This document shows positions 34,701 to 42,900 of a DNA stretch of 64,000 nt, piece by piece (positions within the stretch are counted from its first letter, which is position 1; each line of letters begins with the position of its first letter). Source of the DNA: Bugula neritina (taxonomy: Eukaryota; Bryozoa; Gymnolaemata; Cheilostomatida; Bugulidae). The stretch is taken from the NCBI GenBank assembly GCA_964035545.1, contig OZ037768.1, forward strand, positions 22,842,819 through 22,906,818, written 5' to 3'. The position numbers and the translations under genes are program-made. Under the pieces are notes generated by a model. The model was not told the DNA's origin, ran no database searches, and worked only from the letters and a program-made list of their open reading frames with translations.

Positions 34701-35769
34701 CCTGTTGTCTCTCTCCATTACATCACTCAACACACTCTCACCAACTCTTCCAAAAACTCTCGCTATATATTCCTCTATCCGACTCTAGTTTATGGTTCAG
34801 AAAGTTACAATGCAATGGAGTAACTGAATATAAAACTTTTACTCAAATTATCTCCCACATTGTTGCCTATAATTATAATACTTTCAATACAACGCTTCAG
34901 TTACACTCAACTTTCATTACAACATGATACTGGCATTGTCTCCCCGTGTTATTATAATTCTTTGCTATCATTTCAACTCTCTACTCTGATTCATAATTAT
35001 TTCCAACTGACTGAGCCAGCTGTAAACAAAGTCAAGTTACAGTTACAGTGACCATCGTATTGCTAATATTACACTCGCCTTATTTATTCTCTTTTATTTA
35101 CTGTTTGTCGACTATTGTGTGCATTATATATTAGAAATTATCTCCCATGTCTATCAACCATGTTATGGACATTACAATGATGTAATGTTGTCATAGAATG
35201 AATCTATAAATTATGAAATCTAGTCTATAGAATCATTACTATTCTGTCATACTTACTATTCTATTATACTTACTATTCTGCCATACTTACTATTCTGTTA
35301 TACTTACTACTCTGCCATACTTACTATTCTGTTATACTTACTATTCTGTTATACTTACTATTCTGTTATACTTACTATTCTGTCATACTTACTATAATTC
35401 TGTTCTGTTATACTTACTACTCTGTTATACTTACTATTCTGTTGTACTTACTACTCTGCCATACTTACTATTCTGTTATACTTACTATTCTGTTATACTT
35501 ATACTCTGTTATACTTACTATTCTGTTATACTTACTATTCTGTTATACTTACTATTCTGTTACAGGAATACAGCAGCAAGCAGCTGGTAGCTCTGGTCAA
35601 CTGCACACCTCAGCTTAGCAAAAGAGTTCGACAGAAACTAGTCTTTCAGATTGAGGAGCCAGACAGGGACCCCAAACTAATGGGCAACTCGCCCCTCGTC
35701 CAGTTACAGAACTTTGCTAAGAAACACCGCAGGGACAACTCTACGTCATCTCGAGACAACTTCAACTAG
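10777..35769 (+). CDS. VPS50: Syndetin (VPS50, EARP complex subunit), complete, 23 exons
   Basis: Syndetin replaces VPS54 in the EARP tethering complex (with VPS51, VPS52 and VPS53), acting in endosomal recycling and dense-core vesicle traffic. Exons: 10777-10821, 11168-11368, 11954-12025, 12262-12386, 13698-13851, 14502-14584, 17680-17821, 18008-18148, 19780-19930, 20355-20514, 27222-27411, 27493-27708, 28122-28207, 28642-28760, 29228-29319, 29518-29547, 29774-29943, 31602-31698, 31893-32051, 32868-32989, 34078-34176, 34577-34667, 35566-35769. The total is 2949 nt, 982 aa; human is 964 aa. Conserved blocks include [80 protein letters not shown] and [13 protein letters not shown]. The N-terminal half matches the Vps54-N-like region and the C-terminal half the DUF2451-type region of the family. 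Intron 2 uses a GC donor. Exon 1 (15 codons) is the least conserved, so the exact start is less sure. Confidence 0.95.
13440..13640. repeat. 22-bp minisatellite x9, VPS50 intron 4
   Basis: Nearly perfect copies of a 22-bp unit (GTACTAGGTTATGTATATTG plus 2 bp). The array ends about 57 bp before the exon 5 acceptor. Confidence 0.95.
13858..14180. repeat. About 24-bp minisatellite, VPS50 intron 5
   Basis: Units alternate between GAGCTCTACTCTGTATCAGC-type and GAGTTCTATTCTATACCAGC-type sequences. The array begins within 7 bp of the exon 5 donor (intron starts at 13852). Confidence 0.9.
15634..16981 (+). CDS. Candidate C2H2 zinc-finger gene nested in VPS50 intron 6
   Basis: Exons 16084-16246 and 16422-16981 join in phase and end with a stop, giving about 240 aa. 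A possible tiny first exon, ATG at 15634-15636 followed by GTGAGC, would splice in frame to 16084; otherwise Met at 16090 starts the protein. The last finger is canonical: [22 protein letters not shown]-x2-C-x12-H-x3-H. Two further CxxC knuckles (CKTC, CGTC) look incomplete, and one segment ends HLKMVH. The rest is basic and serine-rich. It is on the same strand as VPS50 and wholly inside its intron. A nucleic-acid-binding role is inferred only from the finger. It could be a decaying copy of a larger ZnF gene. Confidence 0.5.
17335..17408 (+). CDS. Possible alternative last exon of the nested zinc-finger gene
   Basis: The sequence ATTTACAG|AGCAAGTAAAG here echoes TTTTTACAG|AGCAAGTTGG at the zinc-finger exon (16422). 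Spliced to the donor at 16246 it keeps frame and gives [13 protein letters not shown] plus a short hydrophobic end, replacing all fingers by a 24-residue tail. CAATAAAG overlaps the stop. Only splice-site similarity and phase support it. Confidence 0.25.
19940..20178. repeat. (GTA/GCA)n trinucleotide array, VPS50 intron 9
   Basis: GTAGTAGTA and GCAGCAGTA triplets run for about 230 bp beginning about 10-15 bp after the exon 9 donor (intron starts at 19931). Read-through gives a poly-Val frame (+) or poly-Thr/Ala frame (-), neither a real protein. Confidence 0.95.
20554..21004 (-). repeat. 3' LTR of the BEL/Pao element
   Basis: 451 bp, matching 26282-26732 along its whole length by visual comparison. 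In element orientation this is the downstream LTR. The flank just outside is CTGCT, the target duplication. Confidence 0.95.
21234..26312 (-). CDS. BEL/Pao gag-protease-integrase polyprotein lacking reverse transcriptase
   Basis: One uninterrupted 1692-aa frame. A gag-like region spans about residues 365-540 ([23 protein letters not shown]). Two zinc knuckles follow: C620-x2-C623-x3-H627-x4-C632 and canonical C639-x2-C642-x4-H647-x4-C652. An aspartic-protease-like segment is at 724-835 ([11 protein letters not shown], then [10 protein letters not shown]); its active site reads D-G-G, not D-S/T-G. A remnant resembling the RNase H end is at about 1085-1140 ([21 protein letters not shown]). The integrase has an H/C zinc region ([14 protein letters not shown]) and catalytic D1385, D1450 and E1500. 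The reverse transcriptase expected between protease and RNase H is absent: residues about 870-1080 are low-complexity Ser/Thr-rich sequence with no polymerase motif. It is therefore presumably non-autonomous. Confidence 0.9.
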   Translation of the reverse strand: MQPDTNTNRYSTNIVEADMDRQDIVILKKQRTTLRSKVTMLTNLIESAISSSNSTQVECLRSQLESTYQDFLTIHYDFLEYVSSDESMEDIAYVNKMSPVEYYQAVKASYDKAISDCNTWHSKFYKIKHSLILAIKKANGLVADCTDNTLITEHHRKCVALSESLADTIGFSDLLLELDEVILSLDYCMSKFALMSRAQSQSMNFEHRESDPSVVQSGLAESGMGGGSPSSGAGHASTMVASGQLFSPRSHPSTHEATLAPNPGITASGSDRQVLWEDHTSGEALASNPGVIASTNVRDVRFSTFSVRDLHGSPDRAAHSESLIRGATSSVVNAYDSYPNGTSQISYDSRHTGGNNFNSSIHKTHSQPKPFNGTRYHWPEFRSVWLRYATMFYDDVDRACELKKFLTGEALEMVQPIFATQPQAYERMMCRLEEVYNDPSMSVQAVFNNLQELKPVKEGDARELVKMANAVESSYSQLGEVGLLQAVTLPQVDTLANLLPISIRRDWDRHFHSLTHEERIKPFPHLMRFLEQERQIALRRIETVNPQSSSMHKQKVKAFHTESSGPKSSSNRSTNNSKIIDSENYCFIHRSERHCLVECRNFLALSVDERYKLIKTNSLCVRCLGAHEPKRCPNFRTPCPVCDKTTHYVLLCIKSAETNTHTNCNTNKNKAKADQIKHKSNENSEASAVSTTVRVSPNHGAHNHPGNTTVFGIQQAQVVGTSHTAIVFFDGGSNASFISERAAKAWGARQIDKVNLEMSTLGEHEVSETSTIYEVKLQTPKGRTFAILAYSLRKLTGAINRPLDANILGSLFPKVDTSKLLKKTGPIDLLIGNDLLGLHPKHQVDQAGPHLYVYSGPFGLCVQGSHPALSNFSTLPSSSFHVQATMMHKKLEEVEFAQSIHNDTLNSCDLDLSTVSTPACSVNSPDASPSQFPKSFPRSQHIIDCGESHTIATECCMIESANDSDPLQSPGDPVTESAEQIGSRQLNRSLEVNDSTSMSIEIKRKYEFTSSTSITQSTPVPTNERAESKVTAKGVNKATAKCRIAPIKQQLKIPQLKLNEVVWSKRGRQFIKTEMRYEFEKVYQLIDSKTVLKMLQKKSTKFHVYEGVRIGEIQGATNGDMSCWHWVSGKENTADWLTRGKPVNDIGPLSEWWRGSNFLYLPEDQWDIKSPSDSNELVFGEKKIVYTVTASTEVQSFIKYENFSSLKSLTWTIARVCNIFKYKSFKGIQPDLVTVTDLRQTKLYLLKQVQRTIDSELNKIKGKYTRLHPIKTESGVWIVGSRLLRHNPMTAIKTHMQSILPTTHYFTYWAMRQAHTDSYHRGRDATLARFRKEFWTMQGSKVARGIVTSCQMCRLKQPRFTDQLMGSVPTERLTTEPPFNNVMIDLFGPYIVRGEKQTRTLSKAYGVIFTDISSRAAHIEAVFGYDSDSFLLALTRFVNIRGWPSKIYSDPGTQLAGAEKELKDMWRRMDKDSIKKTSAENGLQWEFGPGDSPWYQGAAESLIKAVKRCFTFSMSNRRLSPTEFLTICTEAANTLNERPLGLLPDSDSEINILTPNCQLIGRPFIKNPGNWNTDYSLRGRLALVNTVSDDFWRKWTELYAPTLIHHQKWHTPRRNFQVGDVVVVMDPNQLRNQYKLARVHQVYPSKDGVVRKVALSYKNYKVAGKLRDYVGCKDTIITRSVHRLALLTEVNP
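26282..26732 (-). repeat. 5' LTR of the BEL/Pao element
   Basis: 451 bp, the partner of 20554-21004. In element orientation it is the promoter-bearing LTR. The first in-frame Met of the polyprotein (26312) lies inside it, so the Met at 26258 just downstream is the likelier start. Confidence 0.95.
26821..27016 (+). mobile_element. tRNA-derived SINE, copy 3
   Basis: It shares the head (AGTAAACACAAGGTCAGTGG, B-box-like GGTTCAATCCCC) and body (GATGTTAGGAAGAGCATTCA) with copies 1 and 2, and ends AAGGGTTTCTCACAGGAA. It lies in VPS50 intron 10, 88 bp beyond the BEL/Pao element. The A box is more decayed than in copy 1. Confidence 0.8.
27738..27855. repeat. Short GAGTTAGTTAGTGTATTAT-type repeat, VPS50 intron 12
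   Basis: About five imperfect units of 20-21 bp start about 30 bp after the exon 12 donor (intron starts at 27709). Confidence 0.75.
28935..29215. repeat. About 17-bp minisatellite, VPS50 intron 14
   Basis: Units of CAGACGTACAGTTTATA and variants repeat about 16 times. The array ends about 12 bp before the exon 15 acceptor at 29227. Confidence 0.9.
29585..29773. repeat. Minisatellite forming the 3' splice site of VPS50 intron 16
   Basis: Units of the type CATAGACTGAGTATATCATAT fill most of this 226-bp intron. The last unit supplies the splice acceptor (CATAGACTGAG|GAAGCT), so every upstream unit is a copy of the acceptor. No polypyrimidine tract is visible. Confidence 0.85.
32775..32860. 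repeat. (TGTC/TGTA)n microsatellite, VPS50 intron 19
   Basis: Imperfect TGTCTGTCTGTATGTC repeats run into the exon 20 acceptor (exon starts at 32868) and serve as its pyrimidine-rich tract. Confidence 0.8.
33225..33320. repeat. Palindromic ATTACAGTA/ATACTGTA repeat
   Basis: TACAGTATTACTGTATTACAG units repeat in both orientations, so the tract can fold on itself. It lies in VPS50 intron 20. Confidence 0.8.
33880..34072. repeat. TATAT-rich low-complexity tract, VPS50 intron 20
   Basis: Repeats of TATATATTATATCATTTTAT run to within about 5 bp of the exon 21 acceptor (GTTTACAG; exon starts at 34078). Confidence 0.8.
35225..35562. repeat. 17-bp minisatellite, VPS50 intron 22
   Basis: About 20 copies of TTCTGTTATACTTACTA with minor variants. 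The last unit becomes TTCTGTTACAG, the exon 23 acceptor, so the array again looks grown from the 3' splice site. Confidence 0.95.
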
Positions 35770-35902
35770 TCTGAGAATAGTTTTGGTGAGGGGCGGCTAA
35801 CTGACCCCTCCCTCCTGACTGCGGAGCTGCGCACTTGGTCTACTGGCTATTTAATCGCAGAGTCTACCATTCAATATGGCTGACCAGCTTTATCTCTTGA
35901 AA

Positions 35903-35908
35903 AATAAA
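35903..35908 (+). promoter_or_regulatory. Candidate poly(A) signal of VPS50
   Basis: AATAAA lies 134 bp after the VPS50 stop codon, the first such hexamer downstream. Confidence 0.5.
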
Positions 35909-36835
35909 AATAACTGTACTTTTGCTCAGTTGTGACTTTAGTCGTGTAGCAGTGACCAGTAATTTATGTGTTATTTATGTACATTACTGTCTAGGTTGTA
36001 TACTGTTACTTGTTATAATTTACAATATGCATATACTCGTTACGTGTACGAAACTGGCCGCCTTATTCTTGACCTTTAGTTGATGACATTCCAGTGACCT
36101 TGGTACAGGCTATGTCCCCAATTACCTCGTGAAATTTTGTTAATTTTACATTTTGCTCTTCTTATGGTGTCTGTGACTTTGAGATTCTATGAGTGTTTGT
36201 ATTTTCTTTTATTAATTTTATGGTTATTTATATCCACTGTATCGAGGAAATTAGGGTGTAAATGATAGGAAATTGGACAATGTGAATGTATAATCATAAT
36301 TTATTTTAGAATTACTTTATTAACATACACCCTAATTACTTGTTATCACAAAATGCATTTTTATGTACTATAATTATTATTATATTCATATTTGTATCAC
36401 AAATATATTATTATGCAACCAAAAATAACTTTTAGAAATGTTTTGTTTATAAAAGTATTTTTATAATTCACACTCCAATGTCCTATAAAAATTTATACAA
36501 GTTAGCAACTTTAATATTTACATGTCATACTAGGGATACACAGTAATAATAAAAGATCCATATTAATTGTATCAATTGTTATATAATTGAGGAATGTAAA
36601 ACGCAAAATTGATGGCAAAGTGGGTGTGCAGTACTTTATATATGTAGATATTAGAGTATGGGCAAGATACAACATACAAGACATAGGAGTGAACTGTAAG
36701 CCTGGGCTATACCCAAGCTGTTTATTAAAACTCTGTTCACAGCTGCATATTAAATATAAATGAGAGATATATAAAGAGACCAAAGGTATGAGCTTTGAAC
36801 AGAGGCGTGGCTAATATAGGAAGTCACATGACTAA

Positions 36836-36841
36836 TTTATT
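36836..36841 (-). promoter_or_regulatory. Candidate poly(A) signal of the Ig-domain gene
   Basis: AATAAA on the minus strand, about 155 bp after the stop codon at 36994-36996. Confidence 0.45.
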
Positions 36842-36993
36842 AATTCATTTGTGTGTTCTCTCAAATAATTATTGATAACATATATTTTGTTGCTTTGTAA
36901 AATGATTTATAATATAAATATATAGTATGGTATAGCTACAACTGAATGAGCAAGAAGGCAGGTAATGTTTAGAGATTCAGAGTCGTGGGCTAC

Positions 36994-39900
36994 TCAGTTT
37001 CCCACAAATATCAGAGGTCCGTCACCAGTAGACTTCTTCATTTCTTGCGCCCTCTTCTTTATCATCTTCATCAAATCCTTTTCTCTTTTCTTTGTCAATC
37101 GGGCTGCGTCTTTCTTTTCACTTTTTGGCTTTCTCTTTTTTCTTCAGAAAATTATCATCAAATATGTGTTCCAGTGCAATATTCAAACTTTAGTATTATT
37201 ATAATGAGTATATAGACTTACTTTCTGATATAAATGAATTGAACTATATAATATGATTATATTACAATATCCTAATATGATTATGTTATTACCCTATATT
37301 ATTATATTATAATATGATTATATTACTATATTATATAATTATATTGTAAACTCCTTCAATGCAATATCAATTTGAAACATACATGAAACTATACGTTTTG
37401 TAAAACATATTTTCACATTAGCTTTAGCAGTAAGAAAAGCACACGATTATTAACATTCCTAATGCATTTATAAAATGCGTGCAATGCATGTACCACAGGA
37501 CTATGTTACTCACATATCACTGCTATCTTTATATACTTTCTCCATCCACTCTATCCATTTATCATCACTGTAGTTAGTCTTTACCTCCAGTAGTACAATT
37601 CCCTGTTCAACTAGCCCTTGGGGGCTCTTAGCTTTTATTGTATACCACCCGTTGTCTTTCTCAGTTACTTGCAACAATCTCAGTTTATAGTCAAACCATT
37701 TGTCATAGAATGTTCCCTTTCTGTAGTGAGGCTGAGATAAAGACATGTGACGGCTGGCCATATTCCCTAAAAATATAGCATAAGTTCTCTCAAAACTCAG
37801 CTCATACAAGCCAAATAAAGCTAATATATACAATGCATCACTATTGCATAACTTTTTGTTCTTCATTTTTATATGAAAAGCTAGAAAGTTGCATTTGAAG
37901 ACATGCATAGGTGAAAACATGTTATACAAACACTGCATCAGAGTGTACTCCATGTTATATAAGTATGTAATAGTTTTAAATATGTTAAAATAGCAATACA
38001 GTTGGAATATATTTGTAATAATAGAATACAGTAAAGTATTGCTATTAAGGGTGTAAATATTGAAACATTTCTTTTAATTTTTTGCAATTAATCAAGATTA
38101 TGCTTTTGGAAAAGAACTTAGAATTTTGGAAAGTACAATATTTTTCAATTTTTTCGACGTAACTTACAATAACTTACGTGTATAGAAATAAATAATTAAT
38201 AATTTACAAATCGATGACAGTTATTTTTTATTGACTTATATTGGCAGTTTTGACAAATATATAATTTATCAGGTTTTTTAGTTTAAATAAAGCAGTGATA
38301 ATCCTTTTTGAATAAGATTAGGTAAAGTTTATTGAAAAAGTGTTTTAGCAAATTTTTTGAGTAGTTTTCTGAGAAAGGGATCAACACTTAAGTGTTTGCT
38401 CAGTGTTTACATAAATTAGGTTTCTGCAGAAAAGAGTTACAGTAAATAAGATGCAAACAAATGAAATCTTTTCTGATTAAGAAAAATATCAACACCAGAG
38501 AACAAACCAACACACTGATTTAGCATGTGGATCATAACACTTGAGGTATTTGCTAATGAGCTAAGAAACACTGTGTAGGTTTGAGCTTTTGCTTCATAAA
38601 TAAAACCTTAATAACTTTTGCTACTTAAAACAGTTTCAGTTTCTTTCTTTTGTGCTTTTTGTAACTCATGAAACGATGTACTAGTTTATTTTTGCAATAA
38701 TAGTTTATGTTAAAACTGTTTTATACCCTCAATTTAAAAATCAGCACACGATGACATAGAATAGTTTAGAAATTAGTTGAGCCAAGGCAGTTTAATAGTT
38801 TTTGGTTAAGTAATAATAAGCGTAGATGCTGCAAATCATTTGGAATTATAGACTTTTTATCAAGTTTTTGATAAAAAAAGTAGTATGCAGGTAAAGAAAT
38901 TCTAAAATATAACTTAGAGCTTTTGGGAGCTAGCCAGGTACTAGCCAGAAAAATCAGGCGCAGTGTGAATTTTGAAACCATGCAAGCTATGCTCACTCTA
39001 GACTCATTACATAATAAATTGAATTACTGAGTAAGTATATTAGCCCTGCATACCTGTATCTAGTAACGTGTCATTGTAGAACCACTGCACTTCTATAACA
39101 TCTCCCATAACTTGACACTGTAAATCTACAAAACAGATATAAACGTCTGCATGAGTGTATGTAGTCAGATATATGAGTTCATGTATGTATTAATGTGCTA
39201 CCACCTTAATATACTATAAGCTAGCTTACTCATTGGACACAAAATCTAGTGCAACTGTAAGTCAATTGCTGTTGTAGTATTTACTTGCTCAAACTGATAT
39301 TTTATATATCTATAAAACGTTTCTTATTACAAAGTGCTTTCTTGAACAATGAACAAACTTCCAATATATATTCCTAGTTTTTTGAAAAAGCTACATGTAT
39401 ATAATTATATGTAGTATAATGTGTTTTTAAGCATAAGAGCAATATTTATGAAGAGGTTGGATTTATTTCTGTGACATTGTTTATTAAAATAAATTTATAC
39501 ATGTGAAGTTGTCTCACCTATGTAGGGCAGCACGCTGTGTAGCCACTTGACCATTACTAATCTCTTACACTTAAATATCAGCATATCCTGTTCTTGTCTT
39601 TCCAGGTATTCTAGCACATCCTGTATGAAAAGACAATGCAGGTATTATTAACTCTGCTTGACTCTAGGTAACAAAGCAATTGGTCTACTTATTCCAGATA
39701 AAATATACGTATATATAATAGCAGTCCATTAATCTGTTTGTTATCTAATTTACTTAATTCATGATTAAACTAACTATAGCCATTTTCACCAGCTTTTACT
39801 GTTGATGTTAGAATATGTATATTATATGTAGTACTATTTATGTTACAAATTTGTTAAATAAACCCTTATATAAAATTTTTGCCCCCACTGGGATACAAAC

Positions 39901-42900
39901 CGAGACCTCTGGCTTGCAAACCTAGCATGCTAACCACTACACCACAGAGTTTACTGGGTAAACCAAACACTGCAGCTTAGTTTTACACTTTTACACTCTC
40001 TATTTAGAAAATGTTATTGTCAATAATTTGCTTGCAGAAATTTCTGTCAATGAACCTAAAATAACAAATTTGTGACATCTCTCACACCTCCTTGAGCAGT
40101 TCTTCATAAAAGTTTGAATTGCCATTAACTAAAGGTGAGATGTGTTGAAAACTCATGTTTCCTATAATAATATATTCTATTATAATAATATATTATGTTA
40201 TACATGCAGGTTTCAAAGTCTTTGACTTATTAACAGCATGCTTGCCCTCCTTATCACCTACAAGTGCTTCTGTAAACATTTTCAGATCGGAAATTTTACC
40301 TTATTTCAACTTGTAATATGCATTATTTTATACGCTTTATTGTATTTTATCATTATTGCTAGTTATTCTTATTTATAGCAGATTAATCATTATATAAATT
40401 GCAAGAAAAACCAAATAATAATCACAAATAATTAGGTGTCTATGTGAACTTTACAGCTGGTAGTATTCTTTTAAGATGTGTAATAATGCATTAGGCTAGA
40501 CTGGAAAACAAGTATATAATGTATACTAAAGCATGTATAACCTAACTATTTCTTACTAATAGGTAAATTGGTTAATAAGTAAGTTAATTTAGTTTTGTTA
40601 CATCAGAATGGTATTCAATTATATTCAACTATCCCAGAGCACCGTGGGTGTTCATGCTACTGATTTATTTTAAATAATGATTTATAATTTCAGTGTACTA
40701 AACATCAAAGCCTTGCTGCCGTTAATTAAAAGTAAGTGCTTTTAGCTTTTAGCGGCAGCACTTTTGTAATAAACTAGCAAACAGCACTGCTATTCAGTGA
40801 TATAAGCAATTATCATCGGAATAAAAGAATAATGGAATTTAAAATTAGGTTCTTAATATGTTTTGTTATACACATAAATTAATTTATAAATAATTATAAG
40901 CCAATAAAAAGGCTAAATGTCTAACAGCAGGAGGGAAAGTTAGCATTGGCTAACTCAGTTAGCCTAGGGCCACACTGTGCGTATTTTCGCATGCGAAAAT
41001 TAAAATCACGAGTAGCAAAGGTGTCCACTGTAGCGTCAGTGATGCGTGATAAATAAAGCATTCATTTTTAAATCGCACTCAATAAAACGCTTTCAATAAA
41101 ACGCAATTTACTGGAATATAGCACTAAATAAAGAAAATGGGCTCGCTGAATAGCTACCAGCCAATTAGGTGACAACGACAGAGACGATTCGCACTTGCGT
41201 TGAAAATGCAGAGCGACAAGTGCGAAGGTTTTCTCAACGCGCACAGTGGACACCTTTGCTACTTGTGATTTCAATTTTCGCATGCGAAAATATGCACCGT
41301 GTGGCCCTAGGCTTAGAGTTTTACTATCACTATGTTCTGATAGTTGGTTATCTTGGATTCATTTCATGTGACATATGTATTAAATGACAAAAGGGTGCAT
41401 GATGGTTACAAACTTTATTATGTATATTAGCTAACATTAATTCTCCTTAGATTAAAGGCAAATCAATGTATCATGACTAAAATATGGCTTTATTCAAATC
41501 CTATTCATGTTATGACTCATTTGTTTTATTCAAAACAATTGATTTCATAGATGTTTGGCATACATTTTGCATGATAAATTCTTTAGGGAAACAGCTGGAA
41601 ACTGACTTCTAAGCTATGATTAATAATGTTATTTATACGTGTGCTTGTTTAACTAAGAAATCAAATGAGTCTGATACATTTAGATGTAATTGTGTTATTA
41701 CCAGTTTCTTCACTGATTCCTAGAACTTATTGATTTATCTAATAACGTAAATAAAACACTTGTCTTTTGAAAGACAGCTATTATATTAAATTAACAATCA
41801 TTGTTACATTTAATTGCAATTAATGGAAAAAGCAGTTCATTTACGTTTTCAGTATGATGTGATATCTATAAACGTAGATGATAGCTATGATATATTATAG
41901 TAACAACAATGATATAGTGTACGCTGTCTACTTGCTTTTATAAGTATTTGATATTTTTAGGTTAAAATGGTGTCAATGAGTTATAAAAAATAAATTCTTT
42001 TTTCGTAATAAGAATTGATTAGCAGTAAGTATCAATGGTTAAACAATATATTGCAACAGCTAGTGAGCTCATCAACTTCAAGTATTATAACGCACACTCT
42101 TTAAAATGTTGCTGTTTTTAGATTGAAAGCATAGCGTGGTTTGTTTGAAATCAGCAACAGGAAATAATCAAAAGTTGAGTCTTTTTCTTCCCCCAGATTG
42201 ACTATTATTTCACCAGAATTTGAAAATTTAGCTAAGCTTTAACTTAAAATTTGCATTTGTTTATTTTTCAAATAAACTTTTCATTTCATTGCTTATAAAT
42301 CTATCTCACTCATAACGATTGACGTCCAGTTCTCCATAAAACATCTTGTTATATGCACACCTTATTATAGTTAGCTGAAAGTCTCAACATATACTTAAAT
42401 TTCATGCTAAATACTCAATTGATAACAAAAGATTCTTAAAAATATATTTAAATGTAATCTCTGCTAGATTATAAGCGCAAGAATTTGTTTTAAGATTACC
42501 AAAGTTGTAAGACAAACAGACTACAGGCAAAATATTCTTTACTCTCAAACACAAATATGCTGTAAAACTATACACCTATTCTTTTACAGTGTGTTTATTT
42601 AGCACCTGTAGTTATTCAGTGCTAGAGGCAATACTCTAGAAAGTATTTATTTACTTGTATATATTAGTGAGACAATAGAAAGAACCAGGTAATATGAGAT
42701 ACTGCTGCTACTGTTGACAAAATTAATATGTGGTCCCCATGTAGTCACAGCATTTGAGTTACTGTGATATCCATGTGTGTTGAATATACGGTAACACCTT
42801 ATTATCTATATATTGAATATACTGTAATACCGTATTATCTATATGTTGAATATACTGTAATACCGTATTATTCATATGTTGAACATATTTTAATTGCTTA

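Larger units (their letters stand above)
35770..36993. other. Convergent intergenic region between VPS50 and the Ig gene
   Basis: It contains the VPS50 3' UTR with AATAAA at 35903-35908, and on the minus strand AATAAA at 36836-36841 for the Ig-domain gene. A perfect 12-bp inverted repeat (AATTAGGGTGTA) brackets 36249-36337. No gene was recognised between. Confidence 0.55.

Noticed and set aside
42301..42345. Short minus-strand exon-like segment (MFYGELDVNRYE) between the signal-peptide exon and the Ig gene's exon 2
   Set aside because: Its length does not restore the phase needed to join the flanking exons.
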